The notes below the pieces were generated by a model. That model searched no databases. It was not told the origin of the DNA and saw only the letters and a program-made list of their open reading frames with translations. DNA of 64,000 nucleotides from DATFDN01 sp963762525 (GTDB lineage Bacteria; Pseudomonadota; Alphaproteobacteria; Acetobacterales; Acetobacteraceae), in NCBI GenBank assembly GCA_963762525.1, contig CAVXKT010000001.1, positions 310,001 to 374,000 on the forward strand, given 5' to 3'. Shown here one piece after another: positions 28,071 to 37,800 of this stretch; the first letter of the stretch is position 1; each line of letters opens with the position of its first letter. The translations under genes and the position numbers were made by a program.

Positions 28071-30548
28071 ATGCCCGCTCTCCTGCTCAGGTATTTGCGG
28101 TATGTCCGCCGCGGGCAGCAACCCGTGATGTCGGGCGGTCTCAAAGTCGCCTTCTGCGCCACGGCAGGACTACTTATAGCGGCCGCTATATTCAGCTCTG
28201 CTCTCATCGTGCGGCAACAGAACGCGTTGCACAGAAGTGGCCCGTTACAACGTGACGTGGATCGTCACCCAGGCGGCGCTCGAAATCGCGCGTTTGACTT
28301 CGGTGGCCGCTGCCATGGACGTACCCGGCAGCGGCGTAACAAGGGATGAGGTGCAACTTCGATTAGACATTGTGGTCAGTCAGATCAGGCTCCTCGACTC
28401 CGGAGAGGCGGGAGCTTTCGTTCGCAACGACCGCGAACTGCAAACGCTCGCGGATCGGCTTCGTGCCGTAGTTGCCGAAGCCGACAAGATCAACGGCAAC
28501 CTGGCGCAGTTTGACACGAGCCGACAGCTGCTCGCGCTGCTGTTGCCGCTGAACGCCGAATTGCCGCGGATCGCCTCCGAGGCCTACCTGGAAGGCAATC
28601 GGGTGGTGAGCCAGCACATCGAGCGGCTAAGCTACTTCCATTGGATCTTCTCGACCATCCTCATGGCTCTGATTGCGTGCGGGCTCGCCTTGATTGGCGC
28701 TCTGGTGTGGCACAACAGGCTTCTGCATCGAGCTTACGAGTACGTCGGCGCCCTGGTCACGCATCTGCAGAGAAGCAGCGCGCAGCTCTCGGCGGCTCAC
28801 GATGAGGCGCGGCGAGCCGTGGAGGAAGTCAATCAGCAAAATCGGGCGTTGCGTGAGCGCGATGCAACGCTGGACACACAAAATGCCCGGTTTGATGCCG
28901 CATTGAATAACATGTCTCAAGCGCTCTGCATGGTGGATGCCGAGAAGCGGCTAATCGTCTGCAATTTCCGTTTTCTGACGTTATTCCAGCTTGCGCCCGG
29001 CATGGTTAAACCAGGCGGCATCGTTCGGGACCTCTTTCAGGTGATGGCCGAGATCGGCCCGTACGGCCGCAAAACGATCGAAGCAGTCTGGGCCGAAGCA
29101 ACAGGCTTTGGTTGCCGGGCAGAGGTGTGCGACGTTCTTCTTCGAGGAGAACAACGGCAGGGCGCTGGCGGTCTCTCATCAGCCAATGTCCGATGGCGGG
29201 TGGGTGGCCACCTATGAGGACATCACGGAGCGCCGACGAATTGAAGGCGCGCATCGCCTTCATGGCCCACCACGACGCGCTCACGCGAACTTCCGAATCG
29301 GCTCTCGTTCCACGAGAGGCTGAAGCAGGCCTTCGAGCCAGGGAGGTCTTCAAGGAAAGCGTTTGGCGGTCCTTTTCCTCGACCTCGATCAGTTCAAGTC
29401 CGTGAATGATACGTTTGGCCATCCCCTGGGGGACAGTCTCCTGGAGGCCGTTGGCCAGCGGCTCCGGGCTTGCGTGCGCGACTCGGATCTCGTGGCGCGT
29501 ATCGGCGGAGATGAGTTTGCGGTTCTCCAGGTCTCTGCCGGGCAGCCCCGCGCGGCAGAGGAAATGGCCCAGCGCATCCTTCGAGGAAATCGGGGCGCCT
29601 TACGAACTCCAGGGCCAGCAGGCTGTGGTCGGCGTCAGCATCGGAATTGCCATAACGGGCGAGGGACCGGACAGCCAGCCCGATACCTTGCTGAAGAACG
29701 CCGATATCGCGCTCTATCAAGCGAAGGCCGACGGCCGGGGGAAGTACTGTCTCTTCCATTCCAGCATGAGAAACAAGATGCAAGCCCGTCGCGCCATCGA
29801 GCTTGATTTGACGAGAAGCGTTGCAGCGTAATCAGTTGGAGATCTTCTATCAACCTTTGTTTAGCCTCGATCGGGGTGAGGTAAGCGGCTTCGAGGCCCT
29901 GTTACGGTGGCGTCATCCCGATCGTGGGATCATCGAACCTGCCCAATTCATACCTGTAGCGGAGGAACTGGGTTTTATCAACGCGATCGGCGATTGGGTG
30001 TTGCGCCGGGCGTGTGTGGACGCTGCCTTATGGCCCGAGCATCTGAAGGTGGCAGTCAACCTGTCTCCGTTCCAAATTCGTAGCGGGATGGTGATTGACG
30101 CAGTGGCCGCCGCACTCCGTGAAGCGGGGCTTCCGCCTCGTCGGCTGGAGCTGGAGATCACCGAATCAGCTCTGCTGCATCAAGATGCGATCGTGGGCAC
30201 GCTTAAGCGACTTCGCGATCTCGGGACCCGAACCGTGCTGGATGATTTCGGTACTGGATATTCGTCCCTGAATTATCTGCGCCTGCTTCCAGTTTGACAA
30301 AATCAAGATTGATCAGTCTTTTGTTAGAAACCTAACCAATAATCCGGAATGCCTGGTGATAATTCAATCGATCGTGGATCTCGCCTCAAAACTGGGGATG
30401 CAGACGACTGTTGAAGGAGTCGAAACCCGCGAGCAATTTGAGCTGCTGAAGACTTTGCAATGCTCCGAGCTCCAGGGCCATTTCTTCGGTCGGCCGATGC
30501 CGCTCGCCGGTATCCATTTTCCCGGCGCCCCAATGCTCTCGGCTGTAG
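28071..30548 (+). CDS. Membrane GGDEF/EAL cyclic-di-GMP protein (frame broken many times)
   Basis: Two transmembrane segments (about 28136-28205 and 28640-28715) bracket a helical periplasmic sensor region, then a coiled coil, a PAS-like part, a GGDEF domain (RIGGDEFAVLQV) and an EAL domain (FEALLRWRHPDRG, LEITESALL, LDDFGTGYSSLNYLR, KIDQSFVRNL, GHFFGRPMPL). All EAL catalytic motifs are visible. I count at least six frame changes (near 28235, 29125, 29230, 29340, 29590, 29830 and 30290). The end is uncertain; one frame stops at 30548. It follows the sulfite-oxidase-like gene and probably turns a periplasmic signal into c-di-GMP turnover. It may be genuinely degenerate, as the damage is heavier than elsewhere. 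Confidence 0.65.
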
Positions 30549-30863
30549 AGCCGGTCGCTACGGCAGCTGCGATCGAGCGAAGGTGGCCGGGTCGATGGCT
30601 GGCCCGTCGTCGCCGTCAATCGCCTCAATCATCGCGTGCTACGGCGTCGGCCGCCGTAGCGGATATTCTCCGCCTTCTCGACGGCGCGAATCCGTCGCTG
30701 GCGGAAGTCCGGACAATGGCGTCCTCCTTTTATCCAGTTCTGAGCTGGTCCGGCGTCTTCGGCGGAGGCGATGTCCGCAATCTCTGCTGCAATCTCTGCT
30801 GCGTGAACCCCATACTCCGCCGCCCCTCTTCGCCGCCGCCGCTTGTTGCGGTATCGTTTGCCG
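30549..30863. other. Stretch without a recognised gene
   Basis: Between the EAL domain and the GT2-GtrA gene no reading frame shows a recognisable family. A short tandem repeat (units of about 12 bases reading CAATCTCTGCTG) lies near 30778-30801. The frame of the EAL domain stays open here, so a non-conserved tail is possible. Confidence 0.4.
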
Positions 30864-31991
30864 ATGGACGCCGCCGCCGCCGATCACGCATCTCCCGCCC
30901 TCGCCGCCGCGCCCGAGCTTACGGTCGTGGTCCCCTGCTTCAACGAGGCGGCCAACGTCGCGCCGCTGGTGCGGATGCTCGACACCGCGCTGGTCGGCAT
31001 CGCGTGGGAGGTGCTGTTCGTCGACGACGACAGCCCGGATGGCACCACCGCCCGGGCGCGGCAGATGGCCGCCGCCGACCCCCGGGTGCGCTGCATTCGC
31101 CGCATCGGTCGGCGCGGCCTCGCCTCGGCGGTGATCGAGGGTGCGCTCGCCTCTTCGGCGCCGTTCATCGCCGTGATGGATGGCGATTTGCAGCATGACG
31201 AAACCCGATTGCCGTTGATGCTGGCGGCACTGCGCGACGGCGCCGATCTGGCGGTGGCGAGCCGGCATGTCGAGGGAGGCGACAACGCCGGCCTGTCGGG
31301 ACAGTTCCGACACCGCCTCTCCGACACCGGCATCGACCTCGCCCGACGCGTCCTCAAAGTGCGGCTCACCGATCCGATGAGCGGCTTCTTCATGCTGCCC
31401 CGCACCTTGTTCGAGGTGCTTGCCCCCCGCCTGACCGGGCAGGGCTTCAAGATCCTGCTCGACCTCGTGCTCAGCGCGCCGGCGCCGCTGCGGATATTCG
31501 AGGTGCCGGCCCGGTTCCGCGCCCGGGTGGCCGGCGAGAGCAAGCTCGACGTCCTGGTGCTCGCCCAGTTCGCGGCGCTGCTGCTGGACAAGACCCTGCG
31601 CGGCGTCGTGCCGCTGCGCTTCCTCTCCTTCGCCGCCGTCGGTGCTTTCGGCGTCGTCGTGCATCTGATCGTGTTGACGCTTGCGTTTCACGTCGGCGGC
31701 TTCGGCTTCTCGAAGTCGCAGGTGCTGGCGACGGCTGTCGCCATGGTCTGCAATTTCCAGCTCAACAACCAGATCACCTATCGCGACCAGCGGCTCAAGG
31801 GCGCGCGGCTGTGGCGTGGTCTGGTGCTGTTCATGGTGGTCTGCGGCCTCGGGGCCGCCGCCGATGTGGGCATCGCGCGCGATCTTTACTTGTCGGACAC
31901 GGGCTGGACGCTTTCCGGAGCAACCGGGGCGGTGATCGCGGTGGTGTGGAATTACGCCGTATCGGCAACCCTGGTGTGGCGGGCCGGCTGA
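30864..31991 (+). CDS. GT2 polyprenyl-phosphate glycosyltransferase fused to GtrA domain
   Basis: 375 residues from ATG 30864. The catalytic half has VVPCFNEAANVAPLV, VDDDSPDGTT and AVMDGDLQHDETRLP, the DPM1/GtrB-like pattern for transfer of a sugar from a nucleotide to polyprenyl phosphate on the cytoplasmic face. From about residue 250 four transmembrane helices form a GtrA-type domain, thought to flip the lipid-linked sugar. It would feed a GT39-type transferase such as the one encoded near 22-23 kb. A TTG at 30843 could extend it by 7 residues but lacks support. Confidence 0.87.
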   Translation: MDAAAADHASPALAAAPELTVVVPCFNEAANVAPLVRMLDTALVGIAWEVLFVDDDSPDGTTARARQMAAADPRVRCIRRIGRRGLASAVIEGALASSAPFIAVMDGDLQHDETRLPLMLAALRDGADLAVASRHVEGGDNAGLSGQFRHRLSDTGIDLARRVLKVRLTDPMSGFFMLPRTLFEVLAPRLTGQGFKILLDLVLSAPAPLRIFEVPARFRARVAGESKLDVLVLAQFAALLLDKTLRGVVPLRFLSFAAVGAFGVVVHLIVLTLAFHVGGFGFSKSQVLATAVAMVCNFQLNNQITYRDQRLKGARLWRGLVLFMVVCGLGAAADVGIARDLYLSDTGWTLSGATGAVIAVVWNYAVSATLVWRAG

Positions 31992-31998
31992 CGACGGC

Positions 31999-32724
31999 TC
32001 AGGTCAGAGCGCGGCGGAGTTTCTCGCGCCCATCCGCATCCAAGCCCAGTTGCAGCGCCGCGTATCGATCGAACGAGCCGAACGCCTCGTTGATGGCGGC
32101 GAAGGCGGCGTCGAGCAGTTCGCCATGCACGCGCAGCAATGCCGCGGCGGCCGGCTCTTCCAGTCCCTCCGACAGCGCGGCCTCGCCGCGCCAGAGGCGG
32201 TTGGAGACGAGGTAATCCTCGCGCACCGCTTCGTAAGGCACGCCGAGCGCGGTCAGGATCAGCGCCGCGCCGAAGCCCGTGCGGTCCTTGCCGGCCGAGC
32301 AGTGAAACAGCAGCGGACCATCCGTGAGCAGCGCGAACAGCGCGCGGTAGCGATGCGACCACTCCAGCGCATAAGCCAGGTAGGCTTGGCGCAGGACCGC
32401 CATGATATTTTCGCCACTGGCCCTTTGCGTCGTTTGCAGATCGCGCAATCCGGCGCCGACCGAAGGCTCGATCGGTAGATGATGCATCTTGACGCCCGCC
32501 AGCCCGGCGAGCGCCGAAGGCGCCTCGGCCGCCTCCCGCCGGCCGCGCAGGTCGCAGACATGGCGGAACCCGAGCTCGGCCAAGATCGCCCGATCGCGTA
32601 CCGTCAGCCCGGACAACGCAGCACCGCGAAAAACCATCCCGTCGCGCACGCGCCCGCCCGGCACCGGCAGGCCGCCGAGGTCACGCACGTTGGATGCGCC
32701 CTCCAGCGGGAGGACGCGCCCCAT
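31999..32724 (-). CDS. Tyrosine-protein-phosphatase-like protein
   Basis: 241 residues. The signature loop HCSAGKDRTG (Cys142, Arg148) and the N-terminal SNVRDLGGL place it with bacterial PTP/DSP-like phosphatases (DUF-type Y_phosphatase3). Substrate could be phosphotyrosine, phosphoinositide or another phosphoester. The ATG at 32724 overlaps the stop of the upstream dehydrogenase (TGATG), so the pair is translationally coupled. Confidence 0.85.
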   Translation of the reverse strand: MGRVLPLEGASNVRDLGGLPVPGGRVRDGMVFRGAALSGLTVRDRAILAELGFRHVCDLRGRREAAEAPSALAGLAGVKMHHLPIEPSVGAGLRDLQTTQRASGENIMAVLRQAYLAYALEWSHRYRALFALLTDGPLLFHCSAGKDRTGFGAALILTALGVPYEAVREDYLVSNRLWRGEAALSEGLEEPAAAALLRVHGELLDAAFAAINEAFGSFDRYAALQLGLDADGREKLRRALT

Positions 32725-33656
32725 CAGCGTCGCGCCGCCGCCACCGCTCGGCGCAGCCGCTCCGGCTCGACCGCGATGTCCACTCCCGCACGCTCGGTCT
32801 CCAGCACCATGACCACACGCGAATCGCGTTCGCCCCAACCGCGGTTCAGCGCCTCCGTCATCTCCGCCTGCACCAGGTTGGCCAGCCGCATCGGCACGCC
32901 CATTTCGCGCCCCAACTGGCAGGCCAGGGTGACATCCTTGTGCGCCAGCTTCAGGGCAAACGCAGCGGGCTCGTAAGTGTTGCGCAGGAACTGGTCGGGC
33001 ATCCCCTCGAATGCGCCGCGCCTGCCGGCGACGCCCTGCCGCACCGCCTCCCAGATGGAAAGCGGGTCGATGCCGGCCTTCACGCCCATGCTGAACACCT
33101 CGGCGGTGCCGGCGACGAGGATGTAGTTCAGCATGTTGTGGACCAGCTTGGCGACGCACCCGGCGCCGATCTCGCCCACGTGGCGCACCTGATCGCCCAT
33201 GGCGTCGAGCACCGGCTTGAAGCGATCGAAGGCCGCCCGGTCGCCGCCGACCCAGATCGCCATCTTTCCCGATGCGGCGCCCGCAGGCCCGCCACTCACC
33301 GGCGCGTCCAGCATTGCGAGGCCGCGGTCGGCGAAGGCGGCGTGAACCCGGCGCACCAGGGTCGGCGAGTTGGTGGTGAGGTCGAACCAGGCACTCTCGG
33401 GGCGCATCCCCGCGATCAGGCCCTGCTCGCCCAGCGCCACCGCCTCCATCTCCGGCGGTCCGGGAAGGGAGGTGAACACCACGTCCGATTGCTCGGCGAC
33501 CGCCCGGGGCGATCCCGCCCACTCGGCGCCCACTTCCTCGAAGGGCGCCGCGGCGGCACGGCGCAGATCGTGGACGACGAGTTTGTGCTGCGCCTTCTGC
33601 AGATTGCCGACCATCCCGGCGCCCATGGTGCCGAGCCCGATGAATCCCACCCGCAT
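32724..33656 (-). CDS. 3-hydroxyisobutyrate-dehydrogenase-family oxidoreductase
   Basis: 310 residues. N-terminal dinucleotide motif GLGTMG at 7-12, substrate motif DAPVSGGPAGAASG near 117-130, and the catalytic lysine in GCVAKLVHN. It reduces or oxidises a beta-hydroxyacid with NAD(P)H. It is coupled to the phosphatase gene downstream and follows a carboxymuconolactone-decarboxylase-like gene by 4 bases, so the three form a leftward operon. The acid used cannot be deduced. Confidence 0.85.
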   Translation of the reverse strand: MRVGFIGLGTMGAGMVGNLQKAQHKLVVHDLRRAAAAPFEEVGAEWAGSPRAVAEQSDVVFTSLPGPPEMEAVALGEQGLIAGMRPESAWFDLTTNSPTLVRRVHAAFADRGLAMLDAPVSGGPAGAASGKMAIWVGGDRAAFDRFKPVLDAMGDQVRHVGEIGAGCVAKLVHNMLNYILVAGTAEVFSMGVKAGIDPLSIWEAVRQGVAGRRGAFEGMPDQFLRNTYEPAAFALKLAHKDVTLACQLGREMGVPMRLANLVQAEMTEALNRGWGERDSRVVMVLETERAGVDIAVEPERLRRAVAAARR

Positions 33657-33660
33657 GTTG

Positions 33661-33987
33661 CTATTCGCTTTCGCTGAAGACTTCGCGCGCGACGTTGGCG
33701 GCCGTCATCGCCGCCGGCCAGCCGGCGTAGAAGGCGACATGGGTGATCACCTCGGATAGTTCCGCCTTGCTCACCCCGTTGAACAGGGCGCGCGCGAGAT
33801 GGCCCTTGAGCTGCTCGGGCCGATAGGTCGCCACCAGCACGGCGCAGGTGATCAGGCTGCGGTCGCGCTTGGACAGCTCCGGACGTTCCCAGATATCACC
33901 GAACAGCACCTTTTCGGTCACGTCGATGAGCTTCGGCACGGTCTCGCGAACCCGATCGCGCGCCGCCGATGACGGGGGTTGGGCCAT
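33661..33987 (-). CDS. Carboxymuconolactone-decarboxylase/AhpD-like protein
   Basis: 108 residues from ATG 33987 after GGAGGAGA. The helical CMD fold is shown by LSKRDRSLITCAVLVAT, LKGHLARALFNGVSKAEL and THVAFYAGWPAAMTA. The AhpD CxxC is absent, so it belongs with decarboxylase/hydrolase-like members, not with the peroxidase partners. First gene of the operon with the beta-hydroxyacid dehydrogenase and phosphatase. The SDR gene diverges from it, with starts 80 bases apart. Confidence 0.85.
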   Translation of the reverse strand: MAQPPSSAARDRVRETVPKLIDVTEKVLFGDIWERPELSKRDRSLITCAVLVATYRPEQLKGHLARALFNGVSKAELSEVITHVAFYAGWPAAMTAANVAREVFSESE

Positions 33988-34067
33988 GACGTGTCTCCTC
34001 CGGCTGCAGGGCAAGATTGCACCCGGCGCGGCGCGGGAGTCCAATCGCCCCGGCATGGAGGATCAAC

Positions 34068-34805
34068 ATGGAGAGGAGTGCGCTGATTACCGGCAGCGCC
34101 GATAATATCGGCCGCGGCATCGCGCTGGCGCTCGCGCGCGACGGCTATCGCATCCTGGTCACGGCGCGCACCTCGCGCGAGGCCTGCGAGGAGACCGCGC
34201 GACTGATCGCCGAGACGGGCGGCGAAGCTTCAGTCCATCTCGCCGATATCGCCGATCCCGACCAGGCGCGCGGACTGGTCGAAGCGGCGGTCGCGCGGTT
34301 CGGGCGGCTGGACGTGCTGGTGAACAACGCCTCGGTCCGCCGCCAGACCCCCCTCGCCGAGATCAGCGTCGAGGAATGGCGATGGATTTTGGGCAGCACG
34401 CTCGACGGCGCGTTCTGGTGCGCGCAAGCGGCGGCCGGGCCGATCGCGCGCGCCGGCGGCGGCAGTATCGTCAATCTCGGCGGCATCTCGGCGCATGTTG
34501 CACCGACGGGGCGCGTGCACGTCGCCGTCGCCAAGGCGGGCATGGTCGGGCTCACGCGGGCCATGGCGCGCGAGCTGGCACCGGCGGGGATCACCGTCAA
34601 CGGGGTGGCGCCGGGAGCGATCGACACCGTGCGCGGCCACGCGGCGGGCGGCAATGCCGGCCTCGCCAAGCTGCCCGACAATCTCGCCGGCCGGCGGGGA
34701 ACGATCGAGGAGGTGGCGGAGATGGTCCGCTATCTCTGTTCACCGGCGGCGCGCTTCATCACCGGGCAGGTGATTCACGTCAATGGCGGCGCTTTCATGG
34801 GCTGA
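34068..34805 (+). CDS. SDR protein lacking catalytic Ser and Tyr; apparent integration target
   Basis: 245 residues from ATG 34068 after GGAGGA. Rossmann motif TGSADNIG and NNAS are present. By the usual SDR spacing the triad would be Ser139/Tyr152/Lys156; here the residues are Gly139, Val152 and Lys156, in GGISAHVAPTGRVHVAVAKAG, with His151 next to the lost Tyr. The 3' end, from the codons for AEMVRYLCSPAARF, is duplicated at 42980-43070 on the far side of the helicase cassette. The last ten codons differ between the copies, so the present 3' end (HVNGGAFMG) was probably brought by the inserted DNA. It diverges from the CMD-like gene. Confidence 0.8.
   Translation: MERSALITGSADNIGRGIALALARDGYRILVTARTSREACEETARLIAETGGEASVHLADIADPDQARGLVEAAVARFGRLDVLVNNASVRRQTPLAEISVEEWRWILGSTLDGAFWCAQAAAGPIARAGGGSIVNLGGISAHVAPTGRVHVAVAKAGMVGLTRAMARELAPAGITVNGVAPGAIDTVRGHAAGGNAGLAKLPDNLAGRRGTIEEVAEMVRYLCSPAARFITGQVIHVNGGAFMG
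34715..34774 (+). repeat. Left copy of 60-bp direct repeat (attL-like)
   Basis: Lies in the SDR gene 3' end. It matches 42980-43039 at 59 of 60 positions (the one difference is A at 34742 against G at 43007). Identity ends exactly where the helicase stop codon begins (34775), so the cassette boundary is sharp. Confidence 0.9.
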
Positions 34806-37800
34806 GGTTCCGCCCGCTCCAGCGGGGCGAGGAACGGATCAAGCCACGCGGCGGCTCGCTTGCGATCGAGCGCGTCGGCGTGGCGAGCGGTGTCGCGCAG
34901 GATCAGGCAGGCCGGGCAGGCCCGCTCGCAACCGGGGTTCGTGCAGTCGAGGACGGCGCGCGCGCCGCGCAGCAGGCCCGGTAAATCCGTCGCCGCCGCC
35001 CCGGCGTAGCCGGCGCCCCCGGAAGCGGTGTCGAACAGGAACAGCGACGTCGTGGCCGCCTCGCCCGGTGCCGGGGCGACGGCCCGGGCGACCTCGTCGC
35101 GCTCGATGCCCAAGCGGCGGCACAGCGCCTCGCGCAGCGCCACCGCGATCGTGGCGCCGCACGTTTCATCCAGTCCGGTGAGTTGCAGCTCGAACACCTC
35201 GGTTCGACGCGACTGGCCCAGCGCGAGGCGGCGCTGAATCGCGAAGGGCCGCGTCGCGCCCTCGCAGCGCAGGCCCCTGCGCAGCGAGCGATGCCCCGAC
35301 ATCGGGGACGGCAGCGCCGCGCCTTCCGCACTAACCTCCGGCGCCGCGCGTCCGCAGGCGAGGCAGACGGCGTAGCCATGGCCCGATGTGCCGCGGCTGA
35401 CCGCCATCACCAACCCGTCCGGCGCGTGGCGGTAACGACCGACAGCCGGATCGGCCAGCGCGACCCAGGCGGCGCCGCGGGCCGAGACCAACGGTTCGGG
35501 AAACGGAACCGGCTCGATCCAATCCAAGGCATTGGTGCGCGGCACGTCCGCGTCGGCGGCGAAGCCGGCCGGGCGAAGCGCGCGCACGCGGTCCAGTCGA
35601 TCGCCGACGCAGGCCGGACAACGATCGGGGCGGCGGGTTTCGTCGCCGGCGGCGTCGCAGCCGCGGCAGCGCCAGAACCAGCGCAGCGCCTGGATTTCCG
35701 CGACCGCCTCGTTGCTGGCGGGGCGCTTCCAGTTCAAGGTCACGCCGCCGGAGCGGTAAACGGTGCCGTCCAGCACGATGTCCGCGCCGGGCGCGTATTC
35801 GCGCAACGCGATGTCCAGCTTGCGGGTCGGATAGCCGCGCCAGCGCGCACCCGAATCCTCTCGGGGGTTTCCCTTGGGTGCTCGGTCTCGGGGCGGCGTG
35901 ACGAAGGGAACGACGTCGGTGGGAAAGCCGTGTCCGGGGAGAAAAGCTTGGCGCGCGAGTTCGCCGAGCAAGAACTCGCCGTCCATCCGCTTGCACTGAA
36001 TGTCCACCGCCTTGCGCGCCGCGCCGTCACCTACCACTTCGAGATCCTGTTGCAACTGCGCGCGCTCCTCGATCCAGGCGGCGCCGATCGCCTCGATGGC
36101 GTCTTTCGTGCGTTCGGCGACATCGGACGACGCGGCCAACCCGGTGCCGGCGAGCAGGAAGCGCAGTGCCGCGTTCATCTCTAAATCGGCGGCGGCTTCC
36201 GAAAGCCACGCCGCGAACCGTCGCCACGGGGCCACACCTTCCGGCGCGGCGTGATCGAAGAAGGCGCCGGCGGTGAGGCTCAGCGGCTGCGCGCCCCGCT
36301 GGCGCAGAAAAGCACTCAGCAGCATGGCGTTGGCATGGCGCTGGCTCAAAACCTCGCTCTCCAGCGCCACCCGCGGCGGCGCGATGGCCTGACGCAGAGG
36401 CTCGCCAGGCCGATCGAAGCTGTGCCAGCCGATCGGCAAATCCCCGCAATAGGTGAAGGCGACCGAAATCCGCTCCCCGCGGCGGCCGGCGCGGCCGACG
36501 CGCTGGCGGTAATTAGCCGGCGACGGCGGCACGTTCGCCATCGCGATGCCGGCGATGCCGCCGATATCGACGCCCATCTCCATGGTTGTCGAGCAGTTGA
36601 GCACGTTGATCTCGCCGCGCTTGAAGCGACTCTCGTATTCGCGCAACCGGGCGGAGGGCTGCTGCGCCGAATGCTCGACGATCCGCGCGAAGGGTGCCAG
36701 CAGCGCCAGCCGGTCGGCGATGTCGGTCCACAGCCCGCGAGCGCGCAACGCCGCCACGGCGAGATCGGTGCGCAGCCATTCCGCCGTCGCCGCGCGGGCA
36801 TCGGCACCACGGGACAGCCACGGAAGCGGCAGACGCGGCATGACGAGGGGCGCGCAGGCGAGCGCCTGCGCTGATTGGGGCTTTCGGGTCACGTAGGGCG
36901 TCATGCCGCGAAACACCCGCTCCATCAGCCGCCCGGTCACGGGACAAAGCCAAGCCCGCACAACCGGCGCGATTTCCGCCCGGGTCAGGTCGATCTGGAA
37001 CGCGCCATCCGGCAGGCCCGATGCCGAGACAGGCGATAGCGCGCGCCAAACGGCCTCCAACACCTCGTTTACCTCCTCCCGCTGGTCGGGGCGTTCCAGA
37101 TCGAGGCCGAAGGCGTCGCGCAGCAGCAGCACGGGGCGTACCGCCCGTCCCGACGAGCCGCCAAGCCGCGGCCAGCGCCGATCCCCCCACTCCGGATCAC
37201 GGCGCACGCCCCAAGGGAGGAACCGCCGTTGCCAGACCTTCTGCCCAAGCCAGAGCGCCTGCCGGTCGGTGAGCGACACCGCGGAATTGGCGCGCACGAA
37301 ATAGGTCAGCACGATATGCAGATAATCCCGCCAGTCCTCGGCCGTGGCGCCGTGGCGGCGAAACAGCGGCGGCAGGTGCGCCTCCGACTGCCGTTCCAAG
37401 GCGGGGAATCGCAGAGCCGCCAGGCCCATGGTCTCCAGGCTGTTGGCATGGCGCGGCCGGCGCAGGAACTCGGTGAGCAACTGCAGCCGCGCGATGTCCT
37501 CCGGCCCGGCGACCTCGGCCTCACGGTCTTCCCATAACCGGAGCAACTCGGGCTCCGCGGCGTTCAGTCCCGCGAGGCACTCCCGCATGTCGGTCCAGGA
37601 CACGGGCTTGCCGGCCTCGCGTGACGCGCTGTCGGCGCGCAGCTTGTGCAGATACGCTTGCAAGGCGGGTGGTGGATTCGGAACCGCCTCCAGGCTCTTG
37701 ATTTTATCTGCAAGGTCCGGATCCTCCTCCACTTCACGCTGCTGCACGCAATGCCAGATGCGGGCGCGGGCGAAGCTGCGCTCCCGCTCCTGCTGCCAGC

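Noticed and set aside
30778..30801. Two 12-base tandem units as a regulatory repeat
   Set aside because: Only two copies in a stretch with no gene start close by; too little to support a function.
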